DNA of 45,933 nucleotides, from contig SVNM01000009.1 of assembly GCA_015066875.1 (NCBI GenBank), forward strand, positions 1 through 45,933. The letters are read 5' to 3'. The notes beneath the pieces are model-generated. The model saw only the letters and a list, made by a program, of their open reading frames with translations. It had not been told where the DNA came from and did not search any database. The stretch comes from Ruminococcus sp. Its GTDB lineage: Bacteria; Bacillota; Clostridia; Oscillospirales; Ruminococcaceae. Positions 25,752 through 33,589 of this stretch are shown piece after piece (within the stretch, counting starts at the first letter, position 1; each line of letters begins with the position of its first letter). The translations under genes and the position numbers were made by a program.

Positions 25752-26315
25752 ATGGGACTAACAGAATTACTGCTAATTTCAGTAAGCCTTGCAATGGACG
25801 CATTTTCAGTATCGGTCTGTAAGGGACTGTCAATGCGCAAAATCGATAAAAAGGGAGCAATAATAACAGCACTTTTCTTCGGAGTCTTTCAGGCAATAAT
25901 GCCGTTTATAGGCTATTTACTTGGAAAAAGCTTTGAAAGCTACATAAACTCCTTCAGCCACTGGATAGCGTTTATACTTCTGGGATTTATCGGCGGAAAA
26001 ATGGTATATGAAGCTATAAACGACAAGTCTGAGGAGCATTGCGAATACAAGCTTGACTATAAGGAGCTTACAATTCTCGCCATAGCAACAAGCATAGATG
26101 CTCTTGCAGTAGGAGTAATTTTTGCCACAGAAAAGGTAAATATCCTCACATCAATAGCAATTATCGGTGCAATAACCTTTGCAGTCTGTCTTGCAGGGGT
26201 GCTCATAGGACACAAATTCGGAAGCAAATACGAAAAAAAAGCAGAAATTGCAGGCGGAGCAATCCTCATAATAATCGGAGCAAAGCTTCTTTTAGAAGGT
26301 CTTGGAATAATATAA
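25752..26315 (+). CDS. mntP: Manganese efflux pump MntP
   Basis: A 187-aa integral membrane protein with six predicted TM helices, of the MntP (YebN) family that exports Mn(II). Both halves carry the conserved acidic helix motifs: MDAFSVSVCKG near the N-terminus and SIDALAVGV in the fourth helix. The ATG at 25752 follows GAAAGGATAAAG. It lies between two terminators, so it is expressed alone. No yybP-ykoY manganese riboswitch is seen in the short (54-nt) gap upstream, and no -10 box is obvious, so its promoter is unclear. Confidence 0.93.
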   Translation: MGLTELLLISVSLAMDAFSVSVCKGLSMRKIDKKGAIITALFFGVFQAIMPFIGYLLGKSFESYINSFSHWIAFILLGFIGGKMVYEAINDKSEEHCEYKLDYKELTILAIATSIDALAVGVIFATEKVNILTSIAIIGAITFAVCLAGVLIGHKFGSKYEKKAEIAGGAILIIIGAKLLLEGLGII

Positions 26316-26318
26316 GCA

Positions 26319-26350
26319 AAAACGGACTACCATAAGATAGTCCGTTTTTT
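26319..26350. terminator. Bidirectional terminator between mntP and the spore protein gene
   Basis: An 11-bp stem (AAAACGGACTA/TAGTCCGTTTT) with an A-tract on the left and a T-run on the right can end both the mntP transcript and the convergent spore-protein transcript. Confidence 0.88.
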
Positions 26351-26367
26351 ATATTCTGTGGAGTCTG

Positions 26368-26547
26368 TTACTGCATCTTGTAAGCGTCGATCATCTTCTT
26401 GACCATCTGACCGCCGATTGAACCTGCCTGACGAGCAGTAAGGTCGCCGTTGTAACCCTGCTTGAGAGTAACGCCTACCTCGCTTGCTGACTCCATCTTA
26501 AATCTTTCAAGAGCTTCCTTGCCCTTCTGAGTAAATTCACCCTTCAT
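26368..26547 (-). CDS. Alpha/beta-type small acid-soluble spore protein
   Basis: A 59-aa DNA-binding protein that coats spore DNA and protects it. The alpha/beta SASP pattern is present: ALERFKMESASEVGVTL, then LTARQAGSIGGQMVKKMI; the GPR protease cleavage region lies in the first. The start at ATG 26547 is set by AAAGGAG. A longer in-frame ORF upstream is not credible because it runs through the promoter region. It suggests that the host can form endospores. A sigma-G type promoter is expected, but I cannot identify one with confidence. Confidence 0.93.
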   Translation of the reverse strand: MKGEFTQKGKEALERFKMESASEVGVTLKQGYNGDLTARQAGSIGGQMVKKMIDAYKMQ

Positions 26548-26644
26548 AGTGTAAATCTCCTTTAAAAATAAAATTTTTGATGCCGTGATAGTATTATAAC
26601 ATCGCAAAAATAAAATATTAAAGGAAAATTTTTCAGCATTGCTG

Positions 26645-27496
26645 TTATTTTTCAACAGCACGGACTCCTGTCAGCTGAGAGAACTTTTCAAAATCATAAG
26701 AGGGGATAAGCAGACAGAAATCTCCCATAGAATCGCAGATTTCAACGGTATAGAAGGAACAGAAATAAGAGCCCTGATTATTGAGAGTAATCTTATATTT
26801 TTTATATGTATCAGAATTGTAAGCTTCAGGTTTATTCCAGTTAGAGAAGCTTGCACGCTCACGAAGCTTATCGGAAAGAACAGCACTGCGAAGTGATGAA
26901 AGAGGAATATCCACACGCTCGTACATATTTGAAATGCAAAGGTTAGCATTGTCAACAAACATCATATAGTTCTGATTATAGTGAGAGCACAAACCAAAAG
27001 CTTTTTTCTTTTCGTCGCCGTTTTTGATGACATAGCGGGTAAAAAGAACATCGATTTCCGCATAAATTTCAGGAACTCCAAGCTCATTTTTAGCGAGAGC
27101 AAAAAGCTCCTCAGTATTGCTGATATTTTCCGCAAGCTCAGGACTTTCGTTTACATTTTTACGTCTGAAAAGCTCAAAGGCTTTAAGAACGATGAATGTA
27201 AGAAGTAAAACAGGAGCACTTATAATAAGAAAAGGAGCATTTTCATATGCCTGAGAGAGAGAAACATCAGCCCTGAGAATACCGACAAAAATCATAATAG
27301 AAAGCCAGAGTGAAATCGTTTTAAGAAGTCCAAGTCCTGCAGGCAGATACTGTTTTTTCTCAAGCTCAGTAAAATTCTGCGAAGCCTTCTCAAGATGCTC
27401 ACCCAGAGATTCTGAAACCTTACGTGTAACAAAGCAGTTACCGTCCATAACAAGATTATTCTCATCAGAAGAATTAAAACCAAAGATATTTTTCAT
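26645..27496 (-). CDS. Unrecognised two-TM membrane protein
   Basis: A protein of about 283 aa. The likely start is ATG 27496 behind GGTGAT, with an alternative ATG at 27508. An N-terminal cytoplasmic part (about 1-55) leads to two adjacent TM helices (about 57-75 and 84-108, on either side of a short loop). A cytoplasmic C-terminal domain of about 170 aa follows, with mixed alpha-beta content and aromatic clusters (YNQNYMMFVDNA, YFCSFYTVEICD). No known domain or catalytic motif is seen. Its transcript probably begins by read-through of the gap terminator, because the ATG lies just beyond it. Function unknown. Confidence 0.68.
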   Translation of the reverse strand: MKNIFGFNSSDENNLVMDGNCFVTRKVSESLGEHLEKASQNFTELEKKQYLPAGLGLLKTISLWLSIMIFVGILRADVSLSQAYENAPFLIISAPVLLLTFIVLKAFELFRRKNVNESPELAENISNTEELFALAKNELGVPEIYAEIDVLFTRYVIKNGDEKKKAFGLCSHYNQNYMMFVDNANLCISNMYERVDIPLSSLRSAVLSDKLRERASFSNWNKPEAYNSDTYKKYKITLNNQGSYFCSFYTVEICDSMGDFCLLIPSYDFEKFSQLTGVRAVEK

Positions 27497-27509
27497 AGAA
27501 ATCACCATA

Positions 27510-27540
27510 AAATAAAGGGCAGTCCGAAAATGAACTGCCC
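27510..27540 (-). terminator. Terminator of gap
   Basis: On the minus strand GGGCAGT/ACTGCCC (7 bp, 10-nt loop) is followed by TTTATTTT. Confidence 0.82.
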
Positions 27541-27565
27541 CAATTTTTTGAAAAACGATTAATGA

Positions 27566-28603
27566 TTAACCGAGCTCAGCAAAGTACTTGATTGTTCTAA
27601 CCATCTGTGATGTGTAAGAATTCTCGTTATCGTACCATGAAACAACCTGAACCTCGTAAAGATCATCAGCGATCTTGCAAACCATTGTCTGAGTAGCATC
27701 GAAGAGTGAACCGTACTTCATACCGATAACGTCAGAAGAAACGATCTGATCCTCGTTGTAGCCGAATGACTCAGAAGCAGCAGCCTTCATAGCAGCGTTG
27801 ATGCCTTCCTTAGTAACGTCTGCACCCTTAACAACAGCAGTAAGGATAGTTGTAGAACCTGTAGGAACAGGAACTCTCTGAGCAGAACCGATGAGCTTGC
27901 CGTTGAGCTCAGGAATAACAAGACCGATAGCCTTAGCAGCACCTGTTGAGTTAGGAACGATGTTAGCAGCACCAGCTCTTGCTCTTCTGAGGTCGCCCTT
28001 TCTGTGAGGACCGTCAAGGATCATCTGATCGCCTGTGTAAGCGTGGATTGTGCTCATGATACCGCTCTGGATAGCAGCGTAGTCGTTAAGAGCCTTAGCC
28101 ATAGGAGCGAGGCAGTTTGTTGTACAAGAAGCAGCTGAGATGATAGTGTCATCAGCAGTAAGAGTGTTCTCGTTAACGCTGTAAACGATAGTAGGAAGAT
28201 CGTTGCCTGCAGGAGCAGAAATAACAACCTTCTTAGCACCAGCATCGATATGAGCCTGAGCCTTGTCCTTTGAGCAGTAGAAACCTGTACACTCAAGAAC
28301 AACGTCAACGCCGATTTCGCCCCAAGGAAGCTCAGCAGCGTTAGCCTTAGCGTAGATTGTAAGAGTCTTACCATCAACAGTGATAGTACCAGCCTCATCA
28401 TCAGCAACTACAGTGTGAAGGTTCTCACCGATAGTACCGCAGTAACCACCCTGAGCTGTATCATACTTGAGAAGCTGAGCGAGCATTGAAGGCTTAGTAA
28501 GATCGTTGATAGCAACTACCTCATAACCCTCTGCACCGAACATCTGTCTGAATGCAAGACGACCAATACGGCCGAAACCATTAATAGCAACTTTAACTGA
28601 CAT
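27566..28603 (-). CDS. gap: Type I glyceraldehyde-3-phosphate dehydrogenase
   Basis: A 345-aa glycolytic enzyme that converts glyceraldehyde-3-phosphate, phosphate and NAD to 1,3-bisphosphoglycerate. The ATG at 28603 follows GGAGGT and gives [13 protein letters not shown] (Rossmann fold); the longer ORF upstream is not translated. Catalytic Cys160 is in [13 protein letters not shown], and the conserved [16 protein letters not shown] and [12 protein letters not shown] blocks are intact. It has its own promoter and terminator, as expected for a highly expressed single gene. Confidence 0.98.
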   Translation of the reverse strand: MSVKVAINGFGRIGRLAFRQMFGAEGYEVVAINDLTKPSMLAQLLKYDTAQGGYCGTIGENLHTVVADDEAGTITVDGKTLTIYAKANAAELPWGEIGVDVVLECTGFYCSKDKAQAHIDAGAKKVVISAPAGNDLPTIVYSVNENTLTADDTIISAASCTTNCLAPMAKALNDYAAIQSGIMSTIHAYTGDQMILDGPHRKGDLRRARAGAANIVPNSTGAAKAIGLVIPELNGKLIGSAQRVPVPTGSTTILTAVVKGADVTKEGINAAMKAAASESFGYNEDQIVSSDVIGMKYGSLFDATQTMVCKIADDLYEVQVVSWYDNENSYTSQMVRTIKYFAELG

Positions 28604-28636
28604 TGGAAAATTACCTCCTAAAAAATTTATATATAT

Positions 28637-28665
28637 ATTATACCTCAAAAGATAAAGAATTTCAA
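28637..28665 (-). promoter_or_regulatory. Sigma-A promoter of gap
   Basis: On the minus strand TTGAAA (28660-28665) and TATAAT (28637-28642) with a 17-bp spacer. Confidence 0.85.
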
Positions 28666-28784
28666 GGGCTTCGACAAAAAAATAACAAAAATTTCTATAA
28701 AAGTACATCTTGCACAAATATAGAGATGATTTTTTGAATAAAACAGCGATTTTTTCATTGAGAAAACAAAATTAAAAAGTGATA

Positions 28785-28813
28785 TTCCAATTTAAATGAA
28801 AATGTAGTATAAT
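28785..28813 (+). promoter_or_regulatory. Promoter of the gene at 28860
   Basis: TTCCAA (28785-28790) and TATAAT (28808-28813) with a 17-bp spacer, 46 bp before the ATG. The remainder of the 28666-28784 gap is AT-rich with nothing recognisable. Confidence 0.6.
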
Positions 28814-28859
28814 AATAAAAGTAAATTAAAAAACGTGAGAAAAAAGTGAGGGATAGTAA

Positions 28860-29624
28860 ATGAGCGAAAATGGAAAAAATAATGATACCAAAAAAACATT
28901 AAAAGAGTTTCTCACAGACAAGAATACAGCAGAACTTATAAGCAGTATAGATGAAAACACACGAAACTGTGTGACAGAGATATCAGCACTATGTGAAATA
29001 CTTGAGCTGAGCAGTAACGAAGAAGAAAGAAAATATGTAAAGGGAATTCTTGAAAACTGTCGCAGAATAATGCGTCAGAACGAGGTAATCGCATTACTGT
29101 CAGAGGCTTTAAACTCAGAAAATACGTGTATAACAGAGCTTTCCCAGCTGATTGAGGAATTAATTGAAGGCATAAAGGAGACAACAGGAATCAGCGTAAT
29201 TTTCACAGATAAAACAGAAGCTGACCTGTGGATAAACGGAAGCAAAACCACAAATCTCTACCTGATGCTGTACGTTGTGAGGAAGCTTCTGAGAAGCGCC
29301 AAAAACGCAGAAAAGCTTGAAATAACGTCAGAAAAAGCAGATAACAGCACAGTAAAAATCACGCTTAAGCTCATATCGGAAAGTCAGCAAAAGGAAATTA
29401 AAAACAATGATGAGTATTTTGAAAAAGAGCTTCCACAGCTTCTATGCGAGGCTTTAAATGCTGAAATATCAGAAGAATCAGACAGCAGTACAGTGATTGC
29501 TTTTGAGACAGCAGAAGGCGATAACAAGCTGAAATTAAGCAGTAACAGAATCATAATCGGCAGAAGCATATTTTCTCCCTATGACGTGATGCTGACGGAA
29601 GAAGAAGAGGAAACCGACTTCTGA
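28860..29624 (+). CDS. Degenerate histidine-kinase-like protein, unknown
   Basis: A soluble, acidic 254-aa protein. About residues 20-95 read as a long helical dimerisation-like segment, and about 105-225 as an alpha-beta domain. The pattern of a helix (LYVVRKLLRSAKNA) followed by strands (LEITSE, STVKITLKLI) recalls the ATP-binding domain of sensor kinases. The phosphoacceptor-His motif and the G boxes are missing. It could be a pseudokinase or phosphotransfer-like protein. The similarity is only by eye. A weak RBS (GAGGGA) precedes the ATG, and the gene stands alone between two promoters. Confidence 0.6.
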   Translation: MSENGKNNDTKKTLKEFLTDKNTAELISSIDENTRNCVTEISALCEILELSSNEEERKYVKGILENCRRIMRQNEVIALLSEALNSENTCITELSQLIEELIEGIKETTGISVIFTDKTEADLWINGSKTTNLYLMLYVVRKLLRSAKNAEKLEITSEKADNSTVKITLKLISESQQKEIKNNDEYFEKELPQLLCEALNAEISEESDSSTVIAFETAEGDNKLKLSSNRIIIGRSIFSPYDVMLTEEEEETDF

Positions 29625-29694
29625 AACAGAGAATATGCGTAAAATTCAACAAACAGACTTAAGCATATTTAACAGAAAATTGTGAAAGATTTTG

Positions 29695-29723
29695 TTGACA
29701 ATAATCAAAATTTTAGTTATAAT
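29695..29723 (+). promoter_or_regulatory. Consensus sigma-A promoter of the CYTH-phoH-era operon
   Basis: TTGACA (29695-29700) and TATAAT (29718-29723), both exact, with a 17-bp spacer, 44 bp before the CYTH gene. Confidence 0.92.
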
Positions 29724-29767
29724 AATATAGTAAATAAAATAAATCCAGTATGTGGGAGTTTTGACAT

Positions 29768-30265
29768 ATGAAGAACGGATTAGAAATTGAAAGAAAATTC
29801 CTTGTAAGGCTTCCTGATACGGACAAGCTTAACATTGTAAAAACCGAGATAATGACACAGATTTATCTTGAAGAGGTTAGCGATAATCTGCAGAGAAGAA
29901 TAAGAAAAATCAACTGCAACGGTGAAGTAACCTATACCTACACTGAAAAGCATTTTATTACAGCAATCACCCGCAAGGAAATGGAGTACAACATCAACGA
30001 AAAGGAATTTGAAAGACTCCTCAGCCAGAAGCGCAGAGATACGGCTCCCGTTGAGAAGAAACGCTACAGCTTTGAGTATAAAAATCAGCTTTTCGAGCTT
30101 GACGTTTATCCTTTTTCCGATGAGCTTGCAGTAATGGAAATTGAGCTTAAAACCGCACAGGACGAGATTTCTTTTCCTGAAAATGTGGAAATAATAAAGG
30201 AAGTAACCTCAGACAGCAGATATGCAAATGCATCACTTGCAACAGCAGGTTGTTTTCCTGAATAA
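29768..30265 (+). CDS. CYTH-domain triphosphate tunnel metalloenzyme
   Basis: A 165-aa protein with the diagnostic N-terminal ExExK motif (Glu6-Ile-Glu8-Arg-Lys10) of CYTH/triphosphate tunnel enzymes, followed by the alternating basic and acidic strands that line the tunnel (NLQRRIRKI, VTYTYTEKHF, KRYSFEYKN, LFELDVYPF, AVMEIELKT). Family members hydrolyse inorganic triphosphate, thiamine triphosphate or make cyclic AMP. For short bacterial members triphosphatase is most likely. The ATG follows GGGAG. It heads the phoH-ybeY-era operon, 22 nt before phoH. Confidence 0.9.
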   Translation: MKNGLEIERKFLVRLPDTDKLNIVKTEIMTQIYLEEVSDNLQRRIRKINCNGEVTYTYTEKHFITAITRKEMEYNINEKEFERLLSQKRRDTAPVEKKRYSFEYKNQLFELDVYPFSDELAVMEIELKTAQDEISFPENVEIIKEVTSDSRYANASLATAGCFPE

Positions 30266-30287
30266 ATAAATTTTGAATGGAGATCAA

Positions 30288-31259
30288 ATGGCAGAAAAAC
30301 AAATTTCAGTCAGCGACAATCAACAGCTTTCGGGATTATTCGGAAGACTTGACGAAAACCTGAACAGAATTCAGAACGAATATAATGTAGTAATCGTCTC
30401 AAGAGGCGATAAAATCAAAATAATAGGCGAGGAGAAGAACGCGCAATCAGCACTTACAGCCCTCACAGCACTGATGAATCTGAATAAGACAGGACAGCCT
30501 GTTACAGAGCAGACCGTGCGCTATGTGACATCAATGGTAGCCGACGGAGCTCAGCAGGAGCTTGCAGAGCTGAGCGGAGACGGCGTGTGTGTTACCTCTT
30601 CGGGAAAAATAGTTCGTCCCAGAACAGTGGGCCAGAAAAAATATATCGAGCAGATAAAGGATAATACCATTGTGATCGGCATAGGACCTGCGGGAACAGG
30701 AAAAACATACCTTGCAGTAGCAATGGCAGTAAAAGCCTTCCGCAATAAGCAGATAAAGAAGATAATCCTCACACGACCTGCGGTTGAGGCAGGGGAAAAG
30801 CTTGGATTTCTTCCTGGCGATATGCAGGATAAGGTCGATCCCTATCTGCGTCCGCTGTATGACGCTCTTTTCGATATGTTCGGAGCAGAAACCTTTGCAA
30901 AGCATATGGAAAAGGGAACAATCGAGGTTGCTCCGCTTGCATATATGAGAGGTCGAACTCTTGACGAGGCATTTATAATTCTCGATGAGGCACAGAACAC
31001 AACGCCCGAACAGATAAAAATGTTCCTCACCCGTCTTGGCAACGACAGCCGAATGGTTATAACAGGCGATATTACGCAGATAGACCTTCCCGATCCGAAA
31101 AAATCAGGACTTGTGGAAGCAGTAAGAGTGCTTAAAGGCATAGATGACATAGCAATACACCGATTTACCGAAAAAGACGTGGTACGCCACAAGCTTGTTC
31201 AGGATATAATCAGGGCATATGAAAAATACAACGAAGGGAGAACAAAAAATCATGGCTAA
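30288..31259 (+). CDS. PhoH-family ATPase
   Basis: A 323-aa cytoplasmic P-loop ATPase of the PhoH (YqfL/PhoH-like) type. Walker A at residues 133-140 (GPAGTGKT), Walker B in FIILDEAQNTTPEQIKMFL, and the later GDITQIDLP and KDVVRHKLVQ segments are typical. An N-terminal KH-like domain (about 25-80) fits RNA binding. The start ATG 30288 after ATGGAGATC is preferred over a TTG at 30273. Its last codons overlap the start of ybeY (31252), and the pair is widely co-transcribed. Proposed roles involve RNA processing with YbeY; not proven. Confidence 0.95.
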   Translation: MAEKQISVSDNQQLSGLFGRLDENLNRIQNEYNVVIVSRGDKIKIIGEEKNAQSALTALTALMNLNKTGQPVTEQTVRYVTSMVADGAQQELAELSGDGVCVTSSGKIVRPRTVGQKKYIEQIKDNTIVIGIGPAGTGKTYLAVAMAVKAFRNKQIKKIILTRPAVEAGEKLGFLPGDMQDKVDPYLRPLYDALFDMFGAETFAKHMEKGTIEVAPLAYMRGRTLDEAFIILDEAQNTTPEQIKMFLTRLGNDSRMVITGDITQIDLPDPKKSGLVEAVRVLKGIDDIAIHRFTEKDVVRHKLVQDIIRAYEKYNEGRTKNHG

Positions 31260-31764
31260 ATTAAAGGTTTATGTAAAGAATAATCAGACAGAGGTGAAGG
31301 TTCCCGTAGGAATAAGACTTCTCATCAGAAGATGCTGTCAGGCAGTTCTTTCAACAGAGGGCTTCGGTAAGGACGCAGAGGTCAGCGTATCCTTCGTAAG
31401 TAACAGCGAAATCAAGAATCTCAATAAAATATACAGAGATAAGGACAGCGTTACAGACGTGCTTTCATTCCCCCTTACAGGAGCAGACGGCACTGAAGAA
31501 ATCAATCAGGAAACAGGAGCAGTTCTTCTCGGTGATATCGTAATTTCACTTGAAACAGCAGTAAAGCAGGCATCAAATTACGGACACTCTCTTGAGCGTG
31601 AGATAGGCTTCTTAACAGTACACTCAATGCTTCACCTTCTTGGCTACGACCACGAAACAAGTCAGCTTGACCAGAGAATAATGCGTGAAAAGGAAGAGTC
31701 TGTACTTGAAAAGCTTGGCATTTCAAGAGACACTACATTTGTTGTAACAGGAGACAATAACTGA
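31252..31764 (+). CDS. ybeY: Endoribonuclease / rRNA maturation factor YbeY
   Basis: A 170-aa zinc-dependent single-strand endoribonuclease involved in 16S rRNA 3' maturation. The metal site is His124-x3-His128-x5-His134 in HSMLHLLGYDH, preceded by the RDKDSVTDVLSFPL block typical of the family. The start ATG 31252 lies after GAAGGGA and within the phoH 3' end; a longer in-frame start at 31219 inside phoH is not favoured. The stop overlaps the era ATG (31764), so translation is coupled. Confidence 0.96.
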   Translation: MAKLKVYVKNNQTEVKVPVGIRLLIRRCCQAVLSTEGFGKDAEVSVSFVSNSEIKNLNKIYRDKDSVTDVLSFPLTGADGTEEINQETGAVLLGDIVISLETAVKQASNYGHSLEREIGFLTVHSMLHLLGYDHETSQLDQRIMREKEESVLEKLGISRDTTFVVTGDNN

Positions 31765-32657
31765 TGACAAAAACAGCGTTCATAACAATCGCAGGAAGAA
31801 CAAATGCAGGCAAATCCTCGCTTCTCAACGCAATCGTAGGTGAGAAAATCGCGTCGGTAAGCAATAAACCCCAGACAACACGAACAAGAATTACAGGAAT
31901 TAGAAATATCGGCGAAACACAGCTTGTATTCTTTGATACACCGGGACTTCACAAGCCTGTGAACAAGCTCAGCGAGCATATGCTGAATACAGTTAAGGAG
32001 TCTGTAAGCGATATTGACGCAGTTATATTTGTAATGGACTGCACAAAGAAAATCAATGAACAGGAAACAGAGCTTCTTAAATCGCTTAATGCAGACAAAA
32101 TGCCCGTAATACTCGTGCTTAATAAAATCGACCTGTTAAAGAACAAGAACGATCTTATGGCAATTATTGCAGAGCTTACAAATCAGATAGAATTCAGGGC
32201 AGTTATCCCTGTAAGCGTGACTGAGGATAACGGAGTAGACATCGTTATCGAAGAGATAATGAAGCTTTCCACAGAATCGCCCTTCTATTTCCCAGAGGAT
32301 ATGATTACCGATCAGCCCGAAAAGGTTATAGCTTCCGAGATAATCAGAGAAAAGCTTTTAATGCTTCTCAACGACGAGGTACCTCACGGAATAGCAGTGG
32401 GAGTAGAAACAATGACCGAGCGAGAAGATAAGGATATCCTTGATATATCGGCAGTAATCTACTGCGAAAGAGAGTCTCACAAGGGAATAGTAATCGGAAA
32501 GAAAGGCGCAATGCTGAAAAAAGCGTCAACCTCTGCCAGAATAGAGCTTGAAGACTTCTTCAGAATTAAAGTAAACCTTCAGTGCTGGGTAAAGGTAAAG
32601 GAAGACTGGCGCAACAGAGAAGGATTAATAAGAAACTTCGGATTATCTGAAAAATAA
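31764..32657 (+). CDS. era: GTPase Era
   Basis: A 297-aa GTPase needed for 30S assembly; it binds the 3' end of 16S rRNA. The G domain (about 1-170) has G1 GRTNAGKSS, G3 DTPGLHKP, G4 NKID. The C-terminal KH domain (about 205-290) has GIVIGKKGAMLKKAS. The G1 box carries Thr and Ala where Pro and Val are usual in Era, yet the Lys-Ser core is intact. Translation is coupled to ybeY by a one-base overlap. A strong stem-loop that overlaps the next RBS follows directly. Confidence 0.97.
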   Translation: MTKTAFITIAGRTNAGKSSLLNAIVGEKIASVSNKPQTTRTRITGIRNIGETQLVFFDTPGLHKPVNKLSEHMLNTVKESVSDIDAVIFVMDCTKKINEQETELLKSLNADKMPVILVLNKIDLLKNKNDLMAIIAELTNQIEFRAVIPVSVTEDNGVDIVIEEIMKLSTESPFYFPEDMITDQPEKVIASEIIREKLLMLLNDEVPHGIAVGVETMTEREDKDILDISAVIYCERESHKGIVIGKKGAMLKKASTSARIELEDFFRIKVNLQCWVKVKEDWRNREGLIRNFGLSEK

Positions 32658-32673
32658 TTCCAATAATAAAAAC

Positions 32674-32727
32674 GCCTCCGATATGAAAAATAATAATGAC
32701 GGATAACCGTGATTATTAGTCGGAGGC
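32674..32727 (+). promoter_or_regulatory. Stem-loop enclosing the yqzL ribosome-binding site
   Basis: GCCTCCGA (32674-32681) pairs with TCGGAGGC (32720-32727). Inside this, TAATAAT/ATTATTA (32691-32697 with 32712-32718) and ACGG/CCGT (32699-32702 with 32707-32710, loop ATAA) form a near-continuous inner stem. The right outer arm contains the Shine-Dalgarno CGGAGG of the next gene, so the structure can block its translation. Only a short T-tract follows, so terminator function is possible but weaker. Confidence 0.6.
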
Positions 32728-32734
32728 TGATTTT

Positions 32735-32887
32735 ATGAACAGAGAAAAACTATGGGAAAGATTTTATGAAACAGGCACAATAGCCGATTATCTTGAGTAT
32801 TGTGCCACAGCTGAGGATAAGGAGCATACAGATGCTGATAATGACAGGAGTAGTGCTGAAAGAGCGTCCTGTAGGGGAACAGGATAA
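32735..32887 (+). CDS. YqzL-like small protein
   Basis: A 50-aa protein, the only small ORF between era and recO. Bacillus has yqzL at this exact position. The first 28 or so residues (WERFYETGTIADYLEY) match the expected YqzL pattern of a short helix with a Gly-x-Ile-x-x-Tyr-Leu segment. The RBS CGGAGG lies in the stem-loop above. The last 19 codons overlap the start of recO in another frame, which may have lengthened the protein past its conserved core. No function is known for YqzL. Confidence 0.65.
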   Translation: MNREKLWERFYETGTIADYLEYCATAEDKEHTDADNDRSSAERASCRGTG

Positions 32888-33587
32888 GTTCATAGATGTT
32901 CTTACCGAAAAAAACGGAGTAATAGAAATCTGCGTAAAGGGCGCACGCAAAATAACAGGTAAGTCGGGAAGCTCTACTCAGCTTTTTGCATATTCACGCT
33001 TTTGTGTACAGCAGAGAAAAGACCGCTTCTACCTTAACAGCGCCGAGCCTATACGGATTTTCTACGATTTAAGAAACTCTCTCAGCAAGATATCCCTTGC
33101 ATCATATTTTGCGGAAGTACTGAAATGCTGTGTAGAGGAGCAAACTCAGAGCAAGGATATACTCCGTCTTTTTCTCAACTGCCTTCATTATCTTGAAAAG
33201 GATAAGCGAAGCGAAGCAATGCTGAAGAGCATATTTGAGCTTCGTCTGATGTCGGAAATAGGCTATATGCCCGATGTAGTCGCCTGTCGTGAGTGCGGAG
33301 CCTTTGAGCCTGAGGAGCTTTACTTCTGCGTTTCCGACGGAGCCTTTTTCTGCCGAGAGTGCTTTGCCGACGACAGCGAAAAGGACTATATAATGATAAA
33401 ATCTGCGGTATTGAATGCAGTGAGACACATAGTCCTTACTGATTTTGACAGGCTTTTCAACTTCAGAATATCAGAAAATATGCTTGAGTCTCTTTCACTT
33501 GTGTCAGAGTCATATATAATCTCACACCTTGAAAGAAGCTTCAGCACCCTACAGTTTTATAACACAATAATCGGAACAGGTACGTAA
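32832..33587 (+). CDS. recO: DNA repair protein RecO
   Basis: A 251-aa protein that loads RecA onto SSB-coated single-strand DNA during recombinational repair. The start ATG 32832, after AAGGAG, gives TGVVLKERPVGEQDKFIDVLT, the usual RecO N-terminal OB-fold opening. The zinc finger CRECGAFEPEELYFC and the partner CREC (about residues 152-180) are present, followed by the helical C-terminal domain. Longer upstream starts are not supported. The first 56 nt overlap the yqzL-like gene in another frame. mutS2 begins 2 nt after its stop. Confidence 0.95.
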   Translation: MLIMTGVVLKERPVGEQDKFIDVLTEKNGVIEICVKGARKITGKSGSSTQLFAYSRFCVQQRKDRFYLNSAEPIRIFYDLRNSLSKISLASYFAEVLKCCVEEQTQSKDILRLFLNCLHYLEKDKRSEAMLKSIFELRLMSEIGYMPDVVACRECGAFEPEELYFCVSDGAFFCRECFADDSEKDYIMIKSAVLNAVRHIVLTDFDRLFNFRISENMLESLSLVSESYIISHLERSFSTLQFYNTIIGTGT

Positions 33588-33589
33588 CA

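Noticed and set aside
27787..28407. Leucine-rich ORFs in the gap region, in another frame
   Set aside because: They are low-complexity shadows of gap codon usage, without RBS.
28604..28717. Upstream extension of gap
   Set aside because: It runs through the -10 box and has no RBS; GGAGGT before ATG 28603 gives the standard GAPDH start.
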